Assembly (NCBI RefSeq): GCF_016899755.1
Contig: NZ_JACJJC010000015.1
Span: forward strand, 1-64,000
Length of the DNA stretch: 64,000 nt
Direction: 5' to 3'
From: Sutterella massiliensis
GTDB lineage: Bacteria; Pseudomonadota; Gammaproteobacteria; Burkholderiales; Burkholderiaceae_F
Part shown: positions 35,500 through 46,168 of the stretch, one piece after another
Numbering within the stretch: the first letter of the stretch is position 1
Layout: every line of letters begins with the position of its first letter
Made by a program: the position numbers and the translations under genes
Notes under the pieces: generated by a model
Database searches by the model: none
Told to the model about the DNA's origin: nothing
Seen by the model: only the letters and a program-made list of their open reading frames with translations

Positions 35500-37296
35500 A
35501 TGAATACGTTCAAGAAAGCGGCGCTAGTTCTTGCTATGTCCGGCCTTTGCACGGGTGCATTTGCCGCCATGGCTGACGGTACGTACGAAGGCGTGGGCGC
35601 GGGCCGCAACGGCGACATCGTCGTTCAGATGACGGTGAAGGCGGGCAAGATCGCCGACGTCAAGATCGTCAAGCACGCCGAAACCGTCGGTATTTCCGAC
35701 GCGGCGATCGCAACGGTGCCGAAGGCTATCGTTGAGGCACAGTCGACGGGCGTTGACGCCGTGACGGGCGCCACGATGACGACCGACGGCATCAAGGCGG
35801 CGGTTGCTGCCGCCATTAAGGCCGCGGGCGGCGATCCGGCAGAGTACGCCGTTGCCGTCGTGAAGAAGAAGGCCGCGCCGAAGCTCATCCGCGAAAACGC
35901 CGACATCGTTGTGGTCGGTGCGGGCGGCGCCGGCATTTCCGCGGCCGTGAAGGCCGAAACGCTCGGCAAGTCCGTCATCCTCATCGAAAAGATGCCGACG
36001 ATCGGCGGCGCGACGGTTTTGAATGCCGGTACGCTCATCGCGACGGGATCGAAATACCAGCGCGAAGTGATGAAGGAAACGAAGGACAGTCCCGAGCTCG
36101 CCTATAAGGACATCTTCCGCGTCGGCAAGGACCGCAACGATCCCGTGCTCGTGAAGATGGTGACCGAAAAGGTGGGCAGCGTCGTCGACTGGCTCATCTA
36201 CGACATGAAGATTCCGTACGGGCCGGCCGCTACGCAGTATCCGGACCACTCGGCGAACCGTCAGCTCGGCGTCGAAGGCCGCTCGATCAACTACCTCAAC
36301 CTCATGCGCGGCAAGTTCCTCGACATGGGCGGCAAGCTCATGCTTGAAACGCGCGCGCAGGAATTCATCCGCGACCAGAACGGGCGCGTTACGGGCGTGA
36401 AGGCGGTCGACGCGAACGGCAACACGGTCGAGCTTACGTCGAAGGCCGTCATTCTCGCATCGGGCGGCTACGGTGCCGACCAGTCGATGCTCCCCGAAAA
36501 AATGAAGGGCTACCTCTTCTACGGCGTTGATGGCGAAACCGGGGACGGCTACAAGATGGCCACATCGATCGGCGCCGACACGATCAACCTCGATCTCGTG
36601 AAGATGTATCCGCAGGGGGTTGAAACCCGTCCGCATCATGGCCTTGCCGCGACCGCTTCCTCGACCGATACGATGAAGAAGTCGGGCGCCATCTACGTCA
36701 ACAACAAGGGCGAACGCTTTGTCGATGAAAACGCCGGCCTCGGCGTGCTGACCGACAAGACGATCGAGCAGCCCGACTCCATCATGTACATCGTGATGGA
36801 CAAGGCCGCTTGGCAGGTCTACACCGACAAGTCCCTTGAAGACAAGCTTGTGCCGACGGCTGAATCTCTCATGGCTTGGACGAAGATCGTCAATAAGGGT
36901 CGTCCCGTGATGGCTGTTTCCGACAAGCTTGAGGATGCCGCCAAGACGATGGGGATCGATCCCGCCGGGCTCACGAAAACCGTCAAGCACTGGAACGATA
37001 TGGTGAAGGCAGGCAAGGACGCCGACTTCAACCGCAAGCTTTCGGGCGGCCTCGGTGAAGGCCCGTACTACATCGTCGAGCAGAAGGTGCGCTATCAGAC
37101 GACCCTGGGCGGCCTTAAGGCCGATGCGGGCCTGCGCATTCTGGACAAGGCCGGCAAGCCCATCCCGGGTCTCTACGGTGCGGGCTGCGTTGTGGGCGGC
37201 GCGAACGGCGCCGACTCGATGACCGCCATGATGAACTCCTGGGCGATCGTCTCGGGTGTTGTTTCTGCGGAATCGGCAGCCGCCGATATCAAGTAA
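35500..37296 (+). CDS. Exported FMN/FAD reductase of the fumarate-reductase/flavocytochrome c family (haem-free)
   Basis: This 598-residue periplasmic protein has a Sec signal (MNTFKKAALVLAMSG...GAFA). An FMN-binding domain follows, with the ApbE flavinylation motif DAVTGAT whose Thr92 should carry covalent FMN. The FAD_binding_2 domain starts DIVVVGAGGAGISAA near residue 134. There is no CxxCH, so unlike Shewanella flavocytochrome c it has no haem and must take electrons from another carrier. The catalytic region departs from fumarate reductases: QTTLGGLKAD replaces the usual HHTMGG. Substrate is therefore unknown, in line with the varied urocanate, acrylate or cinnamate reductases of this family. 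AAGGAGAG precedes the ATG. Confidence 0.9.
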   Translation: MNTFKKAALVLAMSGLCTGAFAAMADGTYEGVGAGRNGDIVVQMTVKAGKIADVKIVKHAETVGISDAAIATVPKAIVEAQSTGVDAVTGATMTTDGIKAAVAAAIKAAGGDPAEYAVAVVKKKAAPKLIRENADIVVVGAGGAGISAAVKAETLGKSVILIEKMPTIGGATVLNAGTLIATGSKYQREVMKETKDSPELAYKDIFRVGKDRNDPVLVKMVTEKVGSVVDWLIYDMKIPYGPAATQYPDHSANRQLGVEGRSINYLNLMRGKFLDMGGKLMLETRAQEFIRDQNGRVTGVKAVDANGNTVELTSKAVILASGGYGADQSMLPEKMKGYLFYGVDGETGDGYKMATSIGADTINLDLVKMYPQGVETRPHHGLAATASSTDTMKKSGAIYVNNKGERFVDENAGLGVLTDKTIEQPDSIMYIVMDKAAWQVYTDKSLEDKLVPTAESLMAWTKIVNKGRPVMAVSDKLEDAAKTMGIDPAGLTKTVKHWNDMVKAGKDADFNRKLSGGLGEGPYYIVEQKVRYQTTLGGLKADAGLRILDKAGKPIPGLYGAGCVVGGANGADSMTAMMNSWAIVSGVVSAESAAADIK

Positions 37297-37356
37297 CGGT
37301 CGCGAACGCGACGCGGTTCGCCCGTTGCGGGCGGACCGCTCGTGAACTCGATTGTT

Positions 37357-37402
37357 CGAAAAAGAAGCGCCTGCGGAATGTGTTTCTGCAGGCGCTTTCT
37401 TT
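37357..37402. terminator. Bidirectional terminator
   Basis: AAGCGCCTGC (37365-37374) pairs with GCAGGCGCTT (37388-37397), with T-rich exits on both strands. It lies between the flavin reductase gene (+) and leuD (-). Confidence 0.85.
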
Positions 37403-37449
37403 GAGGCTATTGCCCGGGCGATCGGTTGCGCTCTGGGCGGACTCAATCC

Positions 37450-38058
37450 TCAGAGGCGAACCCAGGCGGGCATCTTCGCCTCAAACTCGTCGATTGCCTG
37501 TGCTTCATTCTGCAGCGTGAGGCCGATCGCATCGAGCCCGTTCAAGAGCATGTAGCGGCGGAAGGGGTCGAGCGTGAAGCTCGCCTCGAATCCCGGTGCC
37601 TTCACCGTCATGGCTTCGAGGTCGACAGTGACATGCGTACCGGGAGTCTCCTCCAGAATTCGCATGAGTGCGTCAATTTCGGGCTTCTGAAGTTCGACCG
37701 TGAGAAGTCCGTTGCCGAGCGCGTTGTTCTTGAAAATGTCTGCAAAGCTCGGCGCGATGACGCAGCGAAGCCCATAGTCGAGGAGCGCCCACGGTGCGTG
37801 TTCACGGCTCGAACCGTTGCCGAAGTTTTCCTGCGCGACCAGGATCCCGGCGTTGCGGTAGGGCGCGCGATTGAGCACGAAGTCGGGGTTCTCCTCGGTT
37901 TCGGCCGGATCAAGGTAGCGGTGATCGTGAAAGAGGTGCTTGCCGAAGCCCTTGCGGTCGACGGCGAGCAGGAATTGCTTCGGAATGATCTGGTCCGTGT
38001 CGACGTTGGCGCGGTTCAAGGGCGCGGCGACGGCAGTGAATTGCGTAAATTTTTCCAT
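37450..38058 (-). CDS. leuD: 3-isopropylmalate dehydratase, small subunit
   Basis: LeuD pairs with LeuC to isomerise 2- to 3-isopropylmalate in leucine synthesis. The 202-residue protein begins MEKFTQFTAVAAPLNRANVDTDQIIP and has the swivel-domain stretches GNGSSREHAPWALLDYG and IAPSFADIFKNNALGNGLL. Start 38058 has GGAG upstream and lies 16 nt after the leuC stop. It is the last gene of the leu operon, ending near a bidirectional terminator. Confidence 0.97.
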   Translation of the reverse strand: MEKFTQFTAVAAPLNRANVDTDQIIPKQFLLAVDRKGFGKHLFHDHRYLDPAETEENPDFVLNRAPYRNAGILVAQENFGNGSSREHAPWALLDYGLRCVIAPSFADIFKNNALGNGLLTVELQKPEIDALMRILEETPGTHVTVDLEAMTVKAPGFEASFTLDPFRRYMLLNGLDAIGLTLQNEAQAIDEFEAKMPAWVRL

Positions 38059-38074
38059 GGTTCTCGTCTCCGGC

Positions 38075-39478
38075 TTATTCGAGGAACTGCCGCGGATCGG
38101 CAATGCGGCCGAGGACGGCGCTCGCTGCTGCTGCGGCCGGACTCATCAGGTGGGTGCGGCTGCCGCGGCCCTGGCGGCCGACGAAGTTGCGGTTTGACGT
38201 AGAGGCGACGCGCGAACCTTCGGGAGCACGGTCGTCATTCATCGCGAGGCACATCGAGCACCCGGGCAGGCGCCACTCGAACCCCGCGGCGCGGAACACG
38301 TCCGCAATGCCTTCGCGCTCGGCCGCTTCGCGAACGGCCATGGAGCCCGGCACGGCAAGTGCGGTGACGCCCGGTGCGACGCGGCGGCCGCGCAGCACGC
38401 GCGCGGCTTCGCGGAAGTCTTCAAGACGCCCGTTCGTGCAGGAGCCGATGAAGACGACATCGATCTTTGCGTCCGCAATGCGGCTGCCCGGTTCGAGACC
38501 AATGTACGCGAGCGCGCGTTCTGCGCCTTCGCGCTCGACAGGGTCGTCAAACGAATCGAGCGTCGGCACGCTGCCTGTGATCGCGCAGGTCTGGCCCGGG
38601 TTCGTGCCCCAGGTCGTCTGCGGCTCGATCGCGGCGGCGTCGATATCGATTTCGCGCGAGAAAACCGCGTCGGGGTCGCTCGCAAGCGTCTTCCAGCGCG
38701 CAACCGCTTCGTCCCACGCTTCACCCTTCGGGGCGTAAAGGCGGCCCTTGAGGTACTCGAACGTCGTTTCGTCCGGGGCGATCATGCCCACTTTGGCGCC
38801 CACTTCGATCGCCATGTTGCAAAGCGTCATGCGGCTTTCCATCGAGAGCGCGCGGACGGCTTCGCCCGCAAACTCGATGGCGTGCCCCGTGCCGCCCGCC
38901 GTCGTGATTTTGCCCGCAATCGCGAGAATCAGGTCCTTGGCGTAGACGCCGGGACGCAGACGGCCGCGGCAGTTGATGCGCATCGTTTTGAGGCGTTGCT
39001 GCTTGATGGTTTGGGTCGCCATCACGTGTTCGACTTCAGAAGTGCCGATCCCGAAGGCAAGCGCGCCGAAAGCGCCGTGCGTAGCCGTGTGCGAGTCGCC
39101 GCAGACGAGCGTCGTCCCGGGGAGCGTGAAGCCCGTTTGGGGCCCGATGATGTGCACGATCCCCTGGTTGGCGTGGCCGAGTCCGAAGAGCGTGACGCCG
39201 AAGTCGGCGCAGTTCTTCATGAGGGTCGTCACCTGCGTTTTCGCCATGGGCGAGCAGACGTCGAGCGTCGCTTCGCGTGTGGAGATGTCATGGTCGACCG
39301 TGCCGAGCATGAGTTCGGGGCGGCGCAGTTTGCGGCCCGCATCACGCAGTCCCGCGAAGGCCTGCGGACTCGTCACTTCGTGAATGAGGTGGCGGTCGAC
39401 ATAAAGGAGCGGCAGCTCGCCGGGCTTTTCGGAAACGACGTGTGCGTCGTAGACCTTTTCGTATAGCGTCTTACCCAT
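38075..39478 (-). CDS. leuC: 3-isopropylmalate dehydratase, large subunit
   Basis: This aconitase-like [4Fe-4S] enzyme subunit of 467 residues has the typical opening [15 protein letters not shown]. Cluster cysteines are recognisable in [14 protein letters not shown] and in the later [40 protein letters not shown] is the substrate/cluster loop. It ends with the usual SRNFVGRQG and [17 protein letters not shown]. leuB upstream ends only 3 nt before its start, so translation may be coupled. It forms the heterodimer with LeuD encoded next. Confidence 0.98.
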   Translation of the reverse strand: MGKTLYEKVYDAHVVSEKPGELPLLYVDRHLIHEVTSPQAFAGLRDAGRKLRRPELMLGTVDHDISTREATLDVCSPMAKTQVTTLMKNCADFGVTLFGLGHANQGIVHIIGPQTGFTLPGTTLVCGDSHTATHGAFGALAFGIGTSEVEHVMATQTIKQQRLKTMRINCRGRLRPGVYAKDLILAIAGKITTAGGTGHAIEFAGEAVRALSMESRMTLCNMAIEVGAKVGMIAPDETTFEYLKGRLYAPKGEAWDEAVARWKTLASDPDAVFSREIDIDAAAIEPQTTWGTNPGQTCAITGSVPTLDSFDDPVEREGAERALAYIGLEPGSRIADAKIDVVFIGSCTNGRLEDFREAARVLRGRRVAPGVTALAVPGSMAVREAAEREGIADVFRAAGFEWRLPGCSMCLAMNDDRAPEGSRVASTSNRNFVGRQGRGSRTHLMSPAAAAASAVLGRIADPRQFLE

Positions 39479-39481
39479 CTC

Positions 39482-40594
<1,113 letters not shown>

Positions 40595-40784
40595 TCATTG
40601 GCGCCTCTTTCTTCCTGGGGAAACTCAGGCGGAGGCGCCTTTCAATTCATGCGGGTGGTTGTTCGGGAAGTTTTGTTTCAGAGGGGCCCTCGCCCGATCG
40701 AGTGCGGCCGAGCGCCTCGGCCGCACGCCGATGGGAAAAAGGCGTATTCGGGTGGGGGGCGATCCGTCGTTCGGGCGGTCTGCC

Positions 40785-42392
40785 TTATTCGGCGTTTTCG
40801 CCGCTTTCGTCGTGCTTTTCGGCGGCGAGTTCGGCGGACTTCTTCGGGCGTTTGCGCGACTCGTGAATGCGCTTTGAGCGCTCGATGTTGTTGATGGCGT
40901 TAAGGAGCGCAAGCGCGGACGACTCGACAACGTCGGTCGAAAGTCCCATGCCGTGGAAGATGCGCCCTTCGTGCTCGACCGTGACGTCGACTTGACCGAG
41001 CGCATCCATGCCGGCGCCGTTGGCGGCAATTTCAAAGCTCGTCAACTTGCAGCGCACACCCGTTAGGCGCGTGATGCAGTTGTAGACCGCGTCGACAGGG
41101 CCGTTGCCGATGCTCGATTCGGTGCGGGTGCGCTTGCCGACGCGAAGCCGCACGGTCGCTGTCGCCATCATGTCCCCTGTGCCGCTCATCACGTTCATTC
41201 GGTCGAGGTGGTACATGTCGTCGGCTTCGTCGAGCTTCGTAAAGAAGACAAGCGCTTCAAGGTCGTAGTCGAAGACCTGACCCTTGCGGTCGGCAAGCTT
41301 CAGGAAGCGCGCGTAGATGTCGTTGAGGTCGTAGTCGTTGTCCGCGTAGCCCAAGTTCTGCAGGCACGAGCGGATCATGTGGCGGCCCGAGCGCGCCGTC
41401 ATGTGCATGTTGTTGCCCTTGAAGCCCACACTCTCGGGCGTGAGGATTTCGTAGGTCTCGCGGTTCTTGAGGACGCCGTCCTGATGGATGCCGGAGCTGT
41501 GCGAGAAGGCGTTCGAGCCCACGATCGCCTTATGTGCCGGAACGGGTTCGTGGCAGATCTTCGAGACGAGTGCGGAGGTGCGCGCAATGTTTTCAAGCTT
41601 GATCCCGGTCTTGAGGCCGCCGAAGTAGTTGCTTCTGAGCGCGAGCGCCGCAGCCACTTCTTCGAGCGCAGTGTTGCCGGCGCGCTCGCCCAAGCCGTTC
41701 ATGCAGCACTCGATCTGGCGCGCACCCATCTGCACGGCCGTGAGGGAGTTCGCGGTCGCCATGCCGAGGTCGTTGTGGCAGTGAACGGAAAGCACCGCCT
41801 TGTCGATGTTGGGCACGCGGTTTCTGAGCGCCGTGATGATGCCGCCGAATTCGACTGGGAGCGTGTAGCCGACGGTGTCGGGAATGTTGATCGTCGTGGC
41901 GCCAGCGGCGATCGCCGCTTCCACCATGCGGCAGAGTTCGTCGATCGGCGTGCGGCCGGCGTCTTCGCAGGAGAATTCGACGTCGTCGGTGTAATTGCGC
42001 GCGAGCTTCACGGAGCGCACGGCCATTTCCATCACTTCTTCGAAGGGCTTGCGAAGCTTGTCCTTGACGTGAATCGTGCTCGTGGCAATGAAGGTGTGGA
42101 TGCGGAAGTTCTTTGCTGCTGCAAGCGCTTCGCCAGCGGCACGAATGTCCTTTTCGACGCAGCGGGCAAGCGCGCAGGGAGTCGCCCGCTTCAGCGCACC
42201 GGCAATGGTGCTTACGCTTTCAAAGTCACCTTTGGATGAAATCGGAAACCCCGTTTCGATGACGTCGACCCCGAGATCTTCGAGCGCGAGCGCGATCTGG
42301 AGTTTTTGCCGCATTGAAAGGCTCTGAGGCAGTGCCTGTTCTCCGTCGCGCAGCGTTGTATCGAAAATAATGACGGGATCTACGTCGGACAT
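40785..42392 (-). CDS. leuA: 2-isopropylmalate synthase
   Basis: LeuA condenses 2-oxoisovalerate with acetyl-CoA, the first leucine-specific step. The start at 42392 ([23 protein letters not shown]) gives 535 residues and has AAGGAG nine bases upstream. The catalytic barrel has the metal ligands in [10 protein letters not shown] and [15 protein letters not shown]. The linker [18 protein letters not shown] and the C-terminal LeuA regulatory domain ([14 protein letters not shown]...[10 protein letters not shown]) are present, so leucine feedback is expected. The last 30 residues are a charged Lys/Glu tail. First gene of leuA-leuB-leuC-leuD. Confidence 0.98.
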   Translation of the reverse strand: MSDVDPVIIFDTTLRDGEQALPQSLSMRQKLQIALALEDLGVDVIETGFPISSKGDFESVSTIAGALKRATPCALARCVEKDIRAAGEALAAAKNFRIHTFIATSTIHVKDKLRKPFEEVMEMAVRSVKLARNYTDDVEFSCEDAGRTPIDELCRMVEAAIAAGATTINIPDTVGYTLPVEFGGIITALRNRVPNIDKAVLSVHCHNDLGMATANSLTAVQMGARQIECCMNGLGERAGNTALEEVAAALALRSNYFGGLKTGIKLENIARTSALVSKICHEPVPAHKAIVGSNAFSHSSGIHQDGVLKNRETYEILTPESVGFKGNNMHMTARSGRHMIRSCLQNLGYADNDYDLNDIYARFLKLADRKGQVFDYDLEALVFFTKLDEADDMYHLDRMNVMSGTGDMMATATVRLRVGKRTRTESSIGNGPVDAVYNCITRLTGVRCKLTSFEIAANGAGMDALGQVDVTVEHEGRIFHGMGLSTDVVESSALALLNAINNIERSKRIHESRKRPKKSAELAAEKHDESGENAE

Positions 42393-42473
42393 GCGGATGC
42401 TCCTTGGGGGCTCGGCCCCTTCTTTGTTTTCGGTTTTTGTTCGCTGATGCGGCGTTTCGCCGCGGATGCTTGA

Positions 42474-42503
42474 ACGGTACTCTCGCAGAACGTTTACTGT
42501 CAA
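42474..42503 (-). promoter_or_regulatory. Candidate sigma-70 promoter of leu operon
   Basis: On the minus strand TTGACA (plus 42498-42503) is followed after 18 bp by TACCGT (plus 42474-42479), about 80 bp ahead of the leuA ATG. The -35 is perfect, the -10 weak, which suits an activator-dependent promoter. Confidence 0.5.
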
Positions 42504-42506
42504 GAT

Positions 42507-42590
42507 ATTTCGCAAAAGAGTCCTTATAGAATTTATAAGTAATTGATTAATAAGAAATAAGATAAATTACTTAGATAGTTTTTGCGAAAT
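42507..42590. promoter_or_regulatory. Nested inverted repeats directly upstream of leu promoter
   Basis: ATTTCGCAAAA (42507-42517) and TTTTGCGAAAT (42580-42590) form a perfect 11-bp outer pair. AAGTAATT (42537-42544) and AATTACTT (42565-42572) form an inner pair, and CTTATA/TATAAG lies between. The block is strongly AT-rich. Likely binding region for a regulator that loops or oligomerises. Confidence 0.55.
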
Positions 42591-42679
42591 AAAGGATTTG
42601 CAATTGGACGTGTTTTTGCAAATGGCCGCCATCGGGCGTCAGGCGACTCGGGCTAGGCGCTCGGCAGAAGCAAAGCTAC

Positions 42680-42725
42680 AAAAAAACATCGGCCCGAAGC
42701 AGGAGCCGCAGGAATCTCCGGGCCG
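42680..42725 (-). terminator. Intrinsic terminator of ABC transporter genes
   Basis: CGGCCCG (42690-42696) pairs with CGGGCCG (42719-42725). The minus-strand exit is a run of seven T (plus-strand A 42680-42686) after three bases. Confidence 0.75.
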
Positions 42726-42795
42726 GCAGGCCTATCGCGGCATTTCTCTCTTGGCCGAGCGAGTTCGCACGCGCGAATGCGAACGCGTGAGGCGG

Positions 42796-43623
42796 TCAGT
42801 CTTCTCGGATGGCGCGGCCGCTCGCGTCGAGCGCGCGGCCCACGGCCGTCACGGTCGTCACGGTGCGTTCGGGCAGGTCGAGGTCGCGGATGCGAACGCC
42901 GATTTCGAAAACATCGGTGAGGATCGACTCGGTCATGACGTCCGCTACGCGCCCGCAGACAGGCGGTTTTCCTCGCGGCACGAGAAGGACGGACTCAGAG
43001 AGCTCGACGGCGTGCGCGGGGAAGTGTGTGTTGAGAATCGCGCCGAGGCCGCGCTCGGCGAGGCGCTCGATCACTTCGAGCACGATGCGCTGGTTGCGGA
43101 AGTCGAGGTTGCTTTCCGGCTCGTCGAGGACGAGAAGTTCTGGCTCGACCGCGAGCGCCCGGGCAATAAGCGCGAGCTGCAGCTGTCCGCCCGAGACTTC
43201 GCTCGCGAGGCGCTTTCTCAGGTGCGTGATACCGACCTCTTCCATCGCACGGTCGACTTTGGCCCAGTCGTCCCTGCCCGGCAGCGAGAAGGGGCCGAGG
43301 CGCGCGCTGCGGCCGAGCGCGACGAGTTCGCCGATCGTCATCGCGGCAAAGTTCATGCGCTTGGCCTGCGGGACGTAGCCGATGCGCTGCCAAAAGGCCT
43401 TGGGCTGCCAGTCGGCGACGGGCTTGCCGTTCCAGCGCGCCACGCCCCTGGTAAAGGGGGCCAGACCGAGAATTGCGCGCAGAAGCGTCGTCTTCCCCGC
43501 GCCGTTCGGCCCGAGGATGCACATCACTTCACGCCCGGAAAAGCGGAAGTTTACGTCGCTCAGAACGTCGGCGCCGTTCGGGTAGGTGTAGGCGCCGTTT
43601 TCGACTTCAAGGGCCATCGTCAT
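42796..43623 (-). CDS. ABC transporter ATP-binding protein, FecE/BtuD-like
   Basis: This 275-residue ATPase would energise metal-chelate or cobalamin import through the FecCD-type permease encoded just upstream. Walker A is GPNGAGKTTLL, the Q-loop YVPQAKRM, the signature VSGGQLQLALIARAL, Walker B LLVLDEPESNLD and the switch His in LNTHFPAH. About 30 residues follow the usual end. Start 43623 has AAGGAAA upstream. No periplasmic binding protein or TonB receptor gene is in the window, so the ligand (haem, siderophore, cobalamin or free metal) is unknown. Confidence 0.9.
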   Translation of the reverse strand: MTMALEVENGAYTYPNGADVLSDVNFRFSGREVMCILGPNGAGKTTLLRAILGLAPFTRGVARWNGKPVADWQPKAFWQRIGYVPQAKRMNFAAMTIGELVALGRSARLGPFSLPGRDDWAKVDRAMEEVGITHLRKRLASEVSGGQLQLALIARALAVEPELLVLDEPESNLDFRNQRIVLEVIERLAERGLGAILNTHFPAHAVELSESVLLVPRGKPPVCGRVADVMTESILTDVFEIGVRIRDLDLPERTVTTVTAVGRALDASGRAIRED

Positions 43624-43682
43624 GCTGCTGTTTCCTTGATTGCCATGTCGCCGTGCGGTTGCGGCCGCGGTTTTCGTGTGCC

Positions 43683-44747
43683 TCAGGAGAGGCCGCCCGT
43701 GCGGCGAAGGAGGTAAATGAAGAACGGAGCGCCGACGACGGCCGTCAGAATCGAGACCGGCACTTCGCTCTGACCCATCGTGCGCGCGGCGGTGTCGACG
43801 GCGAGCATGAATATCGCGCCCAGAACAATCGAGGCGGGAATGACGTAGCGGTTGTTGGCGCCGAAAAGCATGCGTGCCGCGTGCGGCACAAGCAGCCCGA
43901 CCCAACCGATCAGGCCGCACATCGAGACGACGGAGGCCGTGATCATGGTCGCGGCGATGATTACCGCGGCGCGCAGGCGCTTGACGGGGATGCCGAGGCT
44001 CGCGGCTTCGTCAGGCGGGAGCGCCGCGGCGTTGAGTCGCCAGCGAAGAAGCCAAAGAAGTCCCGCGCCCAAAAGAATCATGGGCATCCCGGCCAAAAGA
44101 CTCGTTTTCGAGGCGCCCGTGAGCGAGCCCATCATCCAGAAGGTGATCGAAGGGAGTACGTCCTGCGGGTCGGCGACGAATTTCACGAGGCTGACGAGCG
44201 CCGTAAAAAAGGCGCCGACAACCATGCCCGCGAGAATGATCATGAGAATGGGGCTGCCTCCGCCGCGAACGCGGCTGATCGCGAGCACGAAGAAAACGGC
44301 AGCGAGCCCGCTCGCAAGTGACATGAGCTGCACGCCGAGGCCGCCCATTTCCCAGAGAATGGCGAGCACGGCGCCGAACGAGGCTCCGGTGGCGACTCCG
44401 AGCGTGTCGGGCGAGGCGAGGGGATTTGAAAAAAGTGCCTGAAAGGCTGCGCCCGAAACGGCGAGGCCAGCGCCTGCGGCGAGCGCGAGGAGGATGCGCG
44501 GCAGGCGTACGCTCAAGACGATGTTCTCAACCGTACGCGAAGCGGGCTCGTCAAAGAAGCTCGGGAAAAAGACCGAGAGCACGTCCGAGAGCGAGAGCGA
44601 GTAGCGGCCGAGGCCGATGGCGATCGCTCCGAATAGGAGCGCAAAAACGGTGAGAGCGGCCATCGCAGCGGCAAAGCGACGCGTGCGGGTTCGCTCGTCG
44701 GCTTGGGAGCCGGGGCGATCGGGCGTGCCTTGAGAGAGTTCGGTCAT
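43683..44747 (-). CDS. FecCD-family ABC transporter permease
   Basis: This 354-residue inner-membrane permease has about nine to ten hydrophobic segments and family stretches VRLPRILLALAAGAGLAVSGAAFQ, NPLASPDTLGVATGAS and CGLIGWVGLLVPHAAR, the last being the loop that contacts the ATPase. It is followed after 59 bp by the matching ATPase gene. The N-terminal 25 residues are hydrophilic. Substrate-binding subunit genes are missing here; such components must be elsewhere or shared. Confidence 0.92.
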   Translation of the reverse strand: MTELSQGTPDRPGSQADERTRTRRFAAAMAALTVFALLFGAIAIGLGRYSLSLSDVLSVFFPSFFDEPASRTVENIVLSVRLPRILLALAAGAGLAVSGAAFQALFSNPLASPDTLGVATGASFGAVLAILWEMGGLGVQLMSLASGLAAVFFVLAISRVRGGGSPILMIILAGMVVGAFFTALVSLVKFVADPQDVLPSITFWMMGSLTGASKTSLLAGMPMILLGAGLLWLLRWRLNAAALPPDEAASLGIPVKRLRAAVIIAATMITASVVSMCGLIGWVGLLVPHAARMLFGANNRYVIPASIVLGAIFMLAVDTAARTMGQSEVPVSILTAVVGAPFFIYLLRRTGGLS

Positions 44748-44790
44748 GAGCGTGACGGGCCCGCAGGCCCCGTGGGATGTACTTGAGAAA

Positions 44791-44824
44791 AGAAGAAGCC
44801 CGGCCGCCGCAGCTGGGGCCGGGC
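44791..44824 (-). terminator. Intrinsic terminator of smpB
   Basis: GCCCGGCC (44798-44805) pairs with GGCCGGGC (44817-44824), followed on the minus strand by TTCTTCTTTTCTC. Confidence 0.75.
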
Positions 44825-44855
44825 ACCGGCGTCGAGCGGTCGACGGGCGTCGCCA

Positions 44856-45317
44856 TTAAAGGATATGGCGGCCCTTGGCGTCCTTCTTCATGATGCGCTC
44901 CTGTTCGCGCTTCCATTCCTTCTTGCTCTCGTCGGCGCGCTTTTCGTATTCGCGCTTGCCGCGCGCGAGCGCCATCTCGCACTTGACGCGGCCGCGGGTG
45001 AAGTGCAGATCGAGCGGCACGAGCGCGTAGCCCTGACGTTCGACACGGCCGATCAGCTTCATGATCTCCTTGCGGTGCATCAGGAGTTTGCGCGTGCGGT
45101 TCGTTTCGAGCGTCTCGTGCGTGCAGACCTGGTCGGCGGGCGTCATGTGCGCGTTGCAAAGGAAGACTTCGCCGTCGCGAATGTAGATGTGCGCCTGGTT
45201 GATTTGTGCGCGGCCGGCGCGAACGCTCTTGACTTCCCAGCCGCGCAGAACGATGCCGCACTCAAAGCGGTCTTCGATCGCATAGTCGTGGTGAGCGCGT
45301 TTGTTGAGAATGGCCAT
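44856..45317 (-). CDS. smpB: SsrA-binding protein
   Basis: SmpB escorts tmRNA to stalled ribosomes for trans-translation. From ATG at 45317 the protein has 153 residues. It shows the core YAIEDRFECGIVLRGWEVKSVRAG, the OB-fold run FTRGRVKCEMALARGKREYEKR and the basic C-terminal tail with KKEWKREQERIMK that enters the decoding centre. A longer frame (to 45515) is not family-like. rnfH lies divergently 341 bp away. The ratA (pasT) gene often found between these two in related bacteria is absent. Confidence 0.97.
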   Translation of the reverse strand: MAILNKRAHHDYAIEDRFECGIVLRGWEVKSVRAGRAQINQAHIYIRDGEVFLCNAHMTPADQVCTHETLETNRTRKLLMHRKEIMKLIGRVERQGYALVPLDLHFTRGRVKCEMALARGKREYEKRADESKKEWKREQERIMKKDAKGRHIL

Positions 45318-45658
45318 AGCTCGTTGAATCCAATAAATCGTTTTGTTGTTCTTCTGTTCCGATTGCAGGACGGGCGCTCGTTCGGCTTGGGCGGCGCCCG
45401 CATTGCGAAAGTGCATCGGCGGCTGTTTTGGCGTAAACGGTGTCGCTCGTCCGCCGCCGTTTTGAGCGCGTTTTTGTGCCGCAAAAGCGGCGTGCACGGC
45501 ACGCGTCGAGACCAACGAGACGAGATGATATCAGTCGACGTTCTTCGGTGCGCGGCTCGTGCCGACAAATCCGCTACACTGCCGCTTCGTCCTCGAGCGA
45601 ACATCCTATCTCGGGTGCGCCAAACGTTTGTTCCGAATTCGTTTTCAAAAAGAATCCT
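45318..45658. other. Divergent smpB-rnfH intergenic region
   Basis: About 340 bp with no gene that I can support on either strand. No ratA/pasT remnant was recognised. Confidence 0.4.
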
Positions 45659-45994
45659 ATGAAAATCACCGTGGTCGAAGTGCGTGCGGACGCGACGCGT
45701 GCGCGCGAGTGCGAGATTGACGCGCCTGCCGAAGGGCTGCTTTTAAAGGATGCGATTGCCGCGCTCGAAAAGCTCGGCATTGCGATCGGTCCCCGCGACG
45801 GCCTCTCGGTTTTTGCCAAGCGGATCCGTCCCGAAGAGCTGCTGCGAGAAGGCGACCGTCTCGAAATTACGGGGCCGCTCCTTTGCGACCCGAAGGAAGC
45901 GCGCCGCCGCCACGCCGAAGCACAGGGCGACGTGCGCTACGTCACGCGCGGGCGCCACGGCGGCAGACGCCGCGCGCAGACGGTCGCCGAGTAA
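45659..45994 (+). CDS. rnfH: RnfH/RatB family protein
   Basis: This 111-residue beta-grasp protein of the RnfH (UPF0125) family opens with MKITVVEVRADATRARECEID and has the conserved ISVF-type strand LSVFAKRIRPEELLREGDRLEITGPLLCDPKEARRRHAEAQ. Function is not settled; members occur beside rnf genes or as the partner of the RatA-like protein. Here it stands alone, opposite smpB. The arginine-rich tail (GRHGGRRRAQ) is an added extension. Confidence 0.88.
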   Translation: MKITVVEVRADATRARECEIDAPAEGLLLKDAIAALEKLGIAIGPRDGLSVFAKRIRPEELLREGDRLEITGPLLCDPKEARRRHAEAQGDVRYVTRGRHGGRRRAQTVAE

Positions 45995-46168
45995 CCGGCA
46001 CTTCAAAAAAATGTTGCAATTGGCGCGCGTGCGATGATTTTCTTACAATACCTCCCTTTCGCTGACGGCCCGATGCGAAGTGCTGAGCGCTTCGAGCATA
46101 AATACTGACAAAAATCCAGCCGGGCCGTTCCCTCGGCAAGTCCGATCTCAGTTCGGAGACTATAAAAA

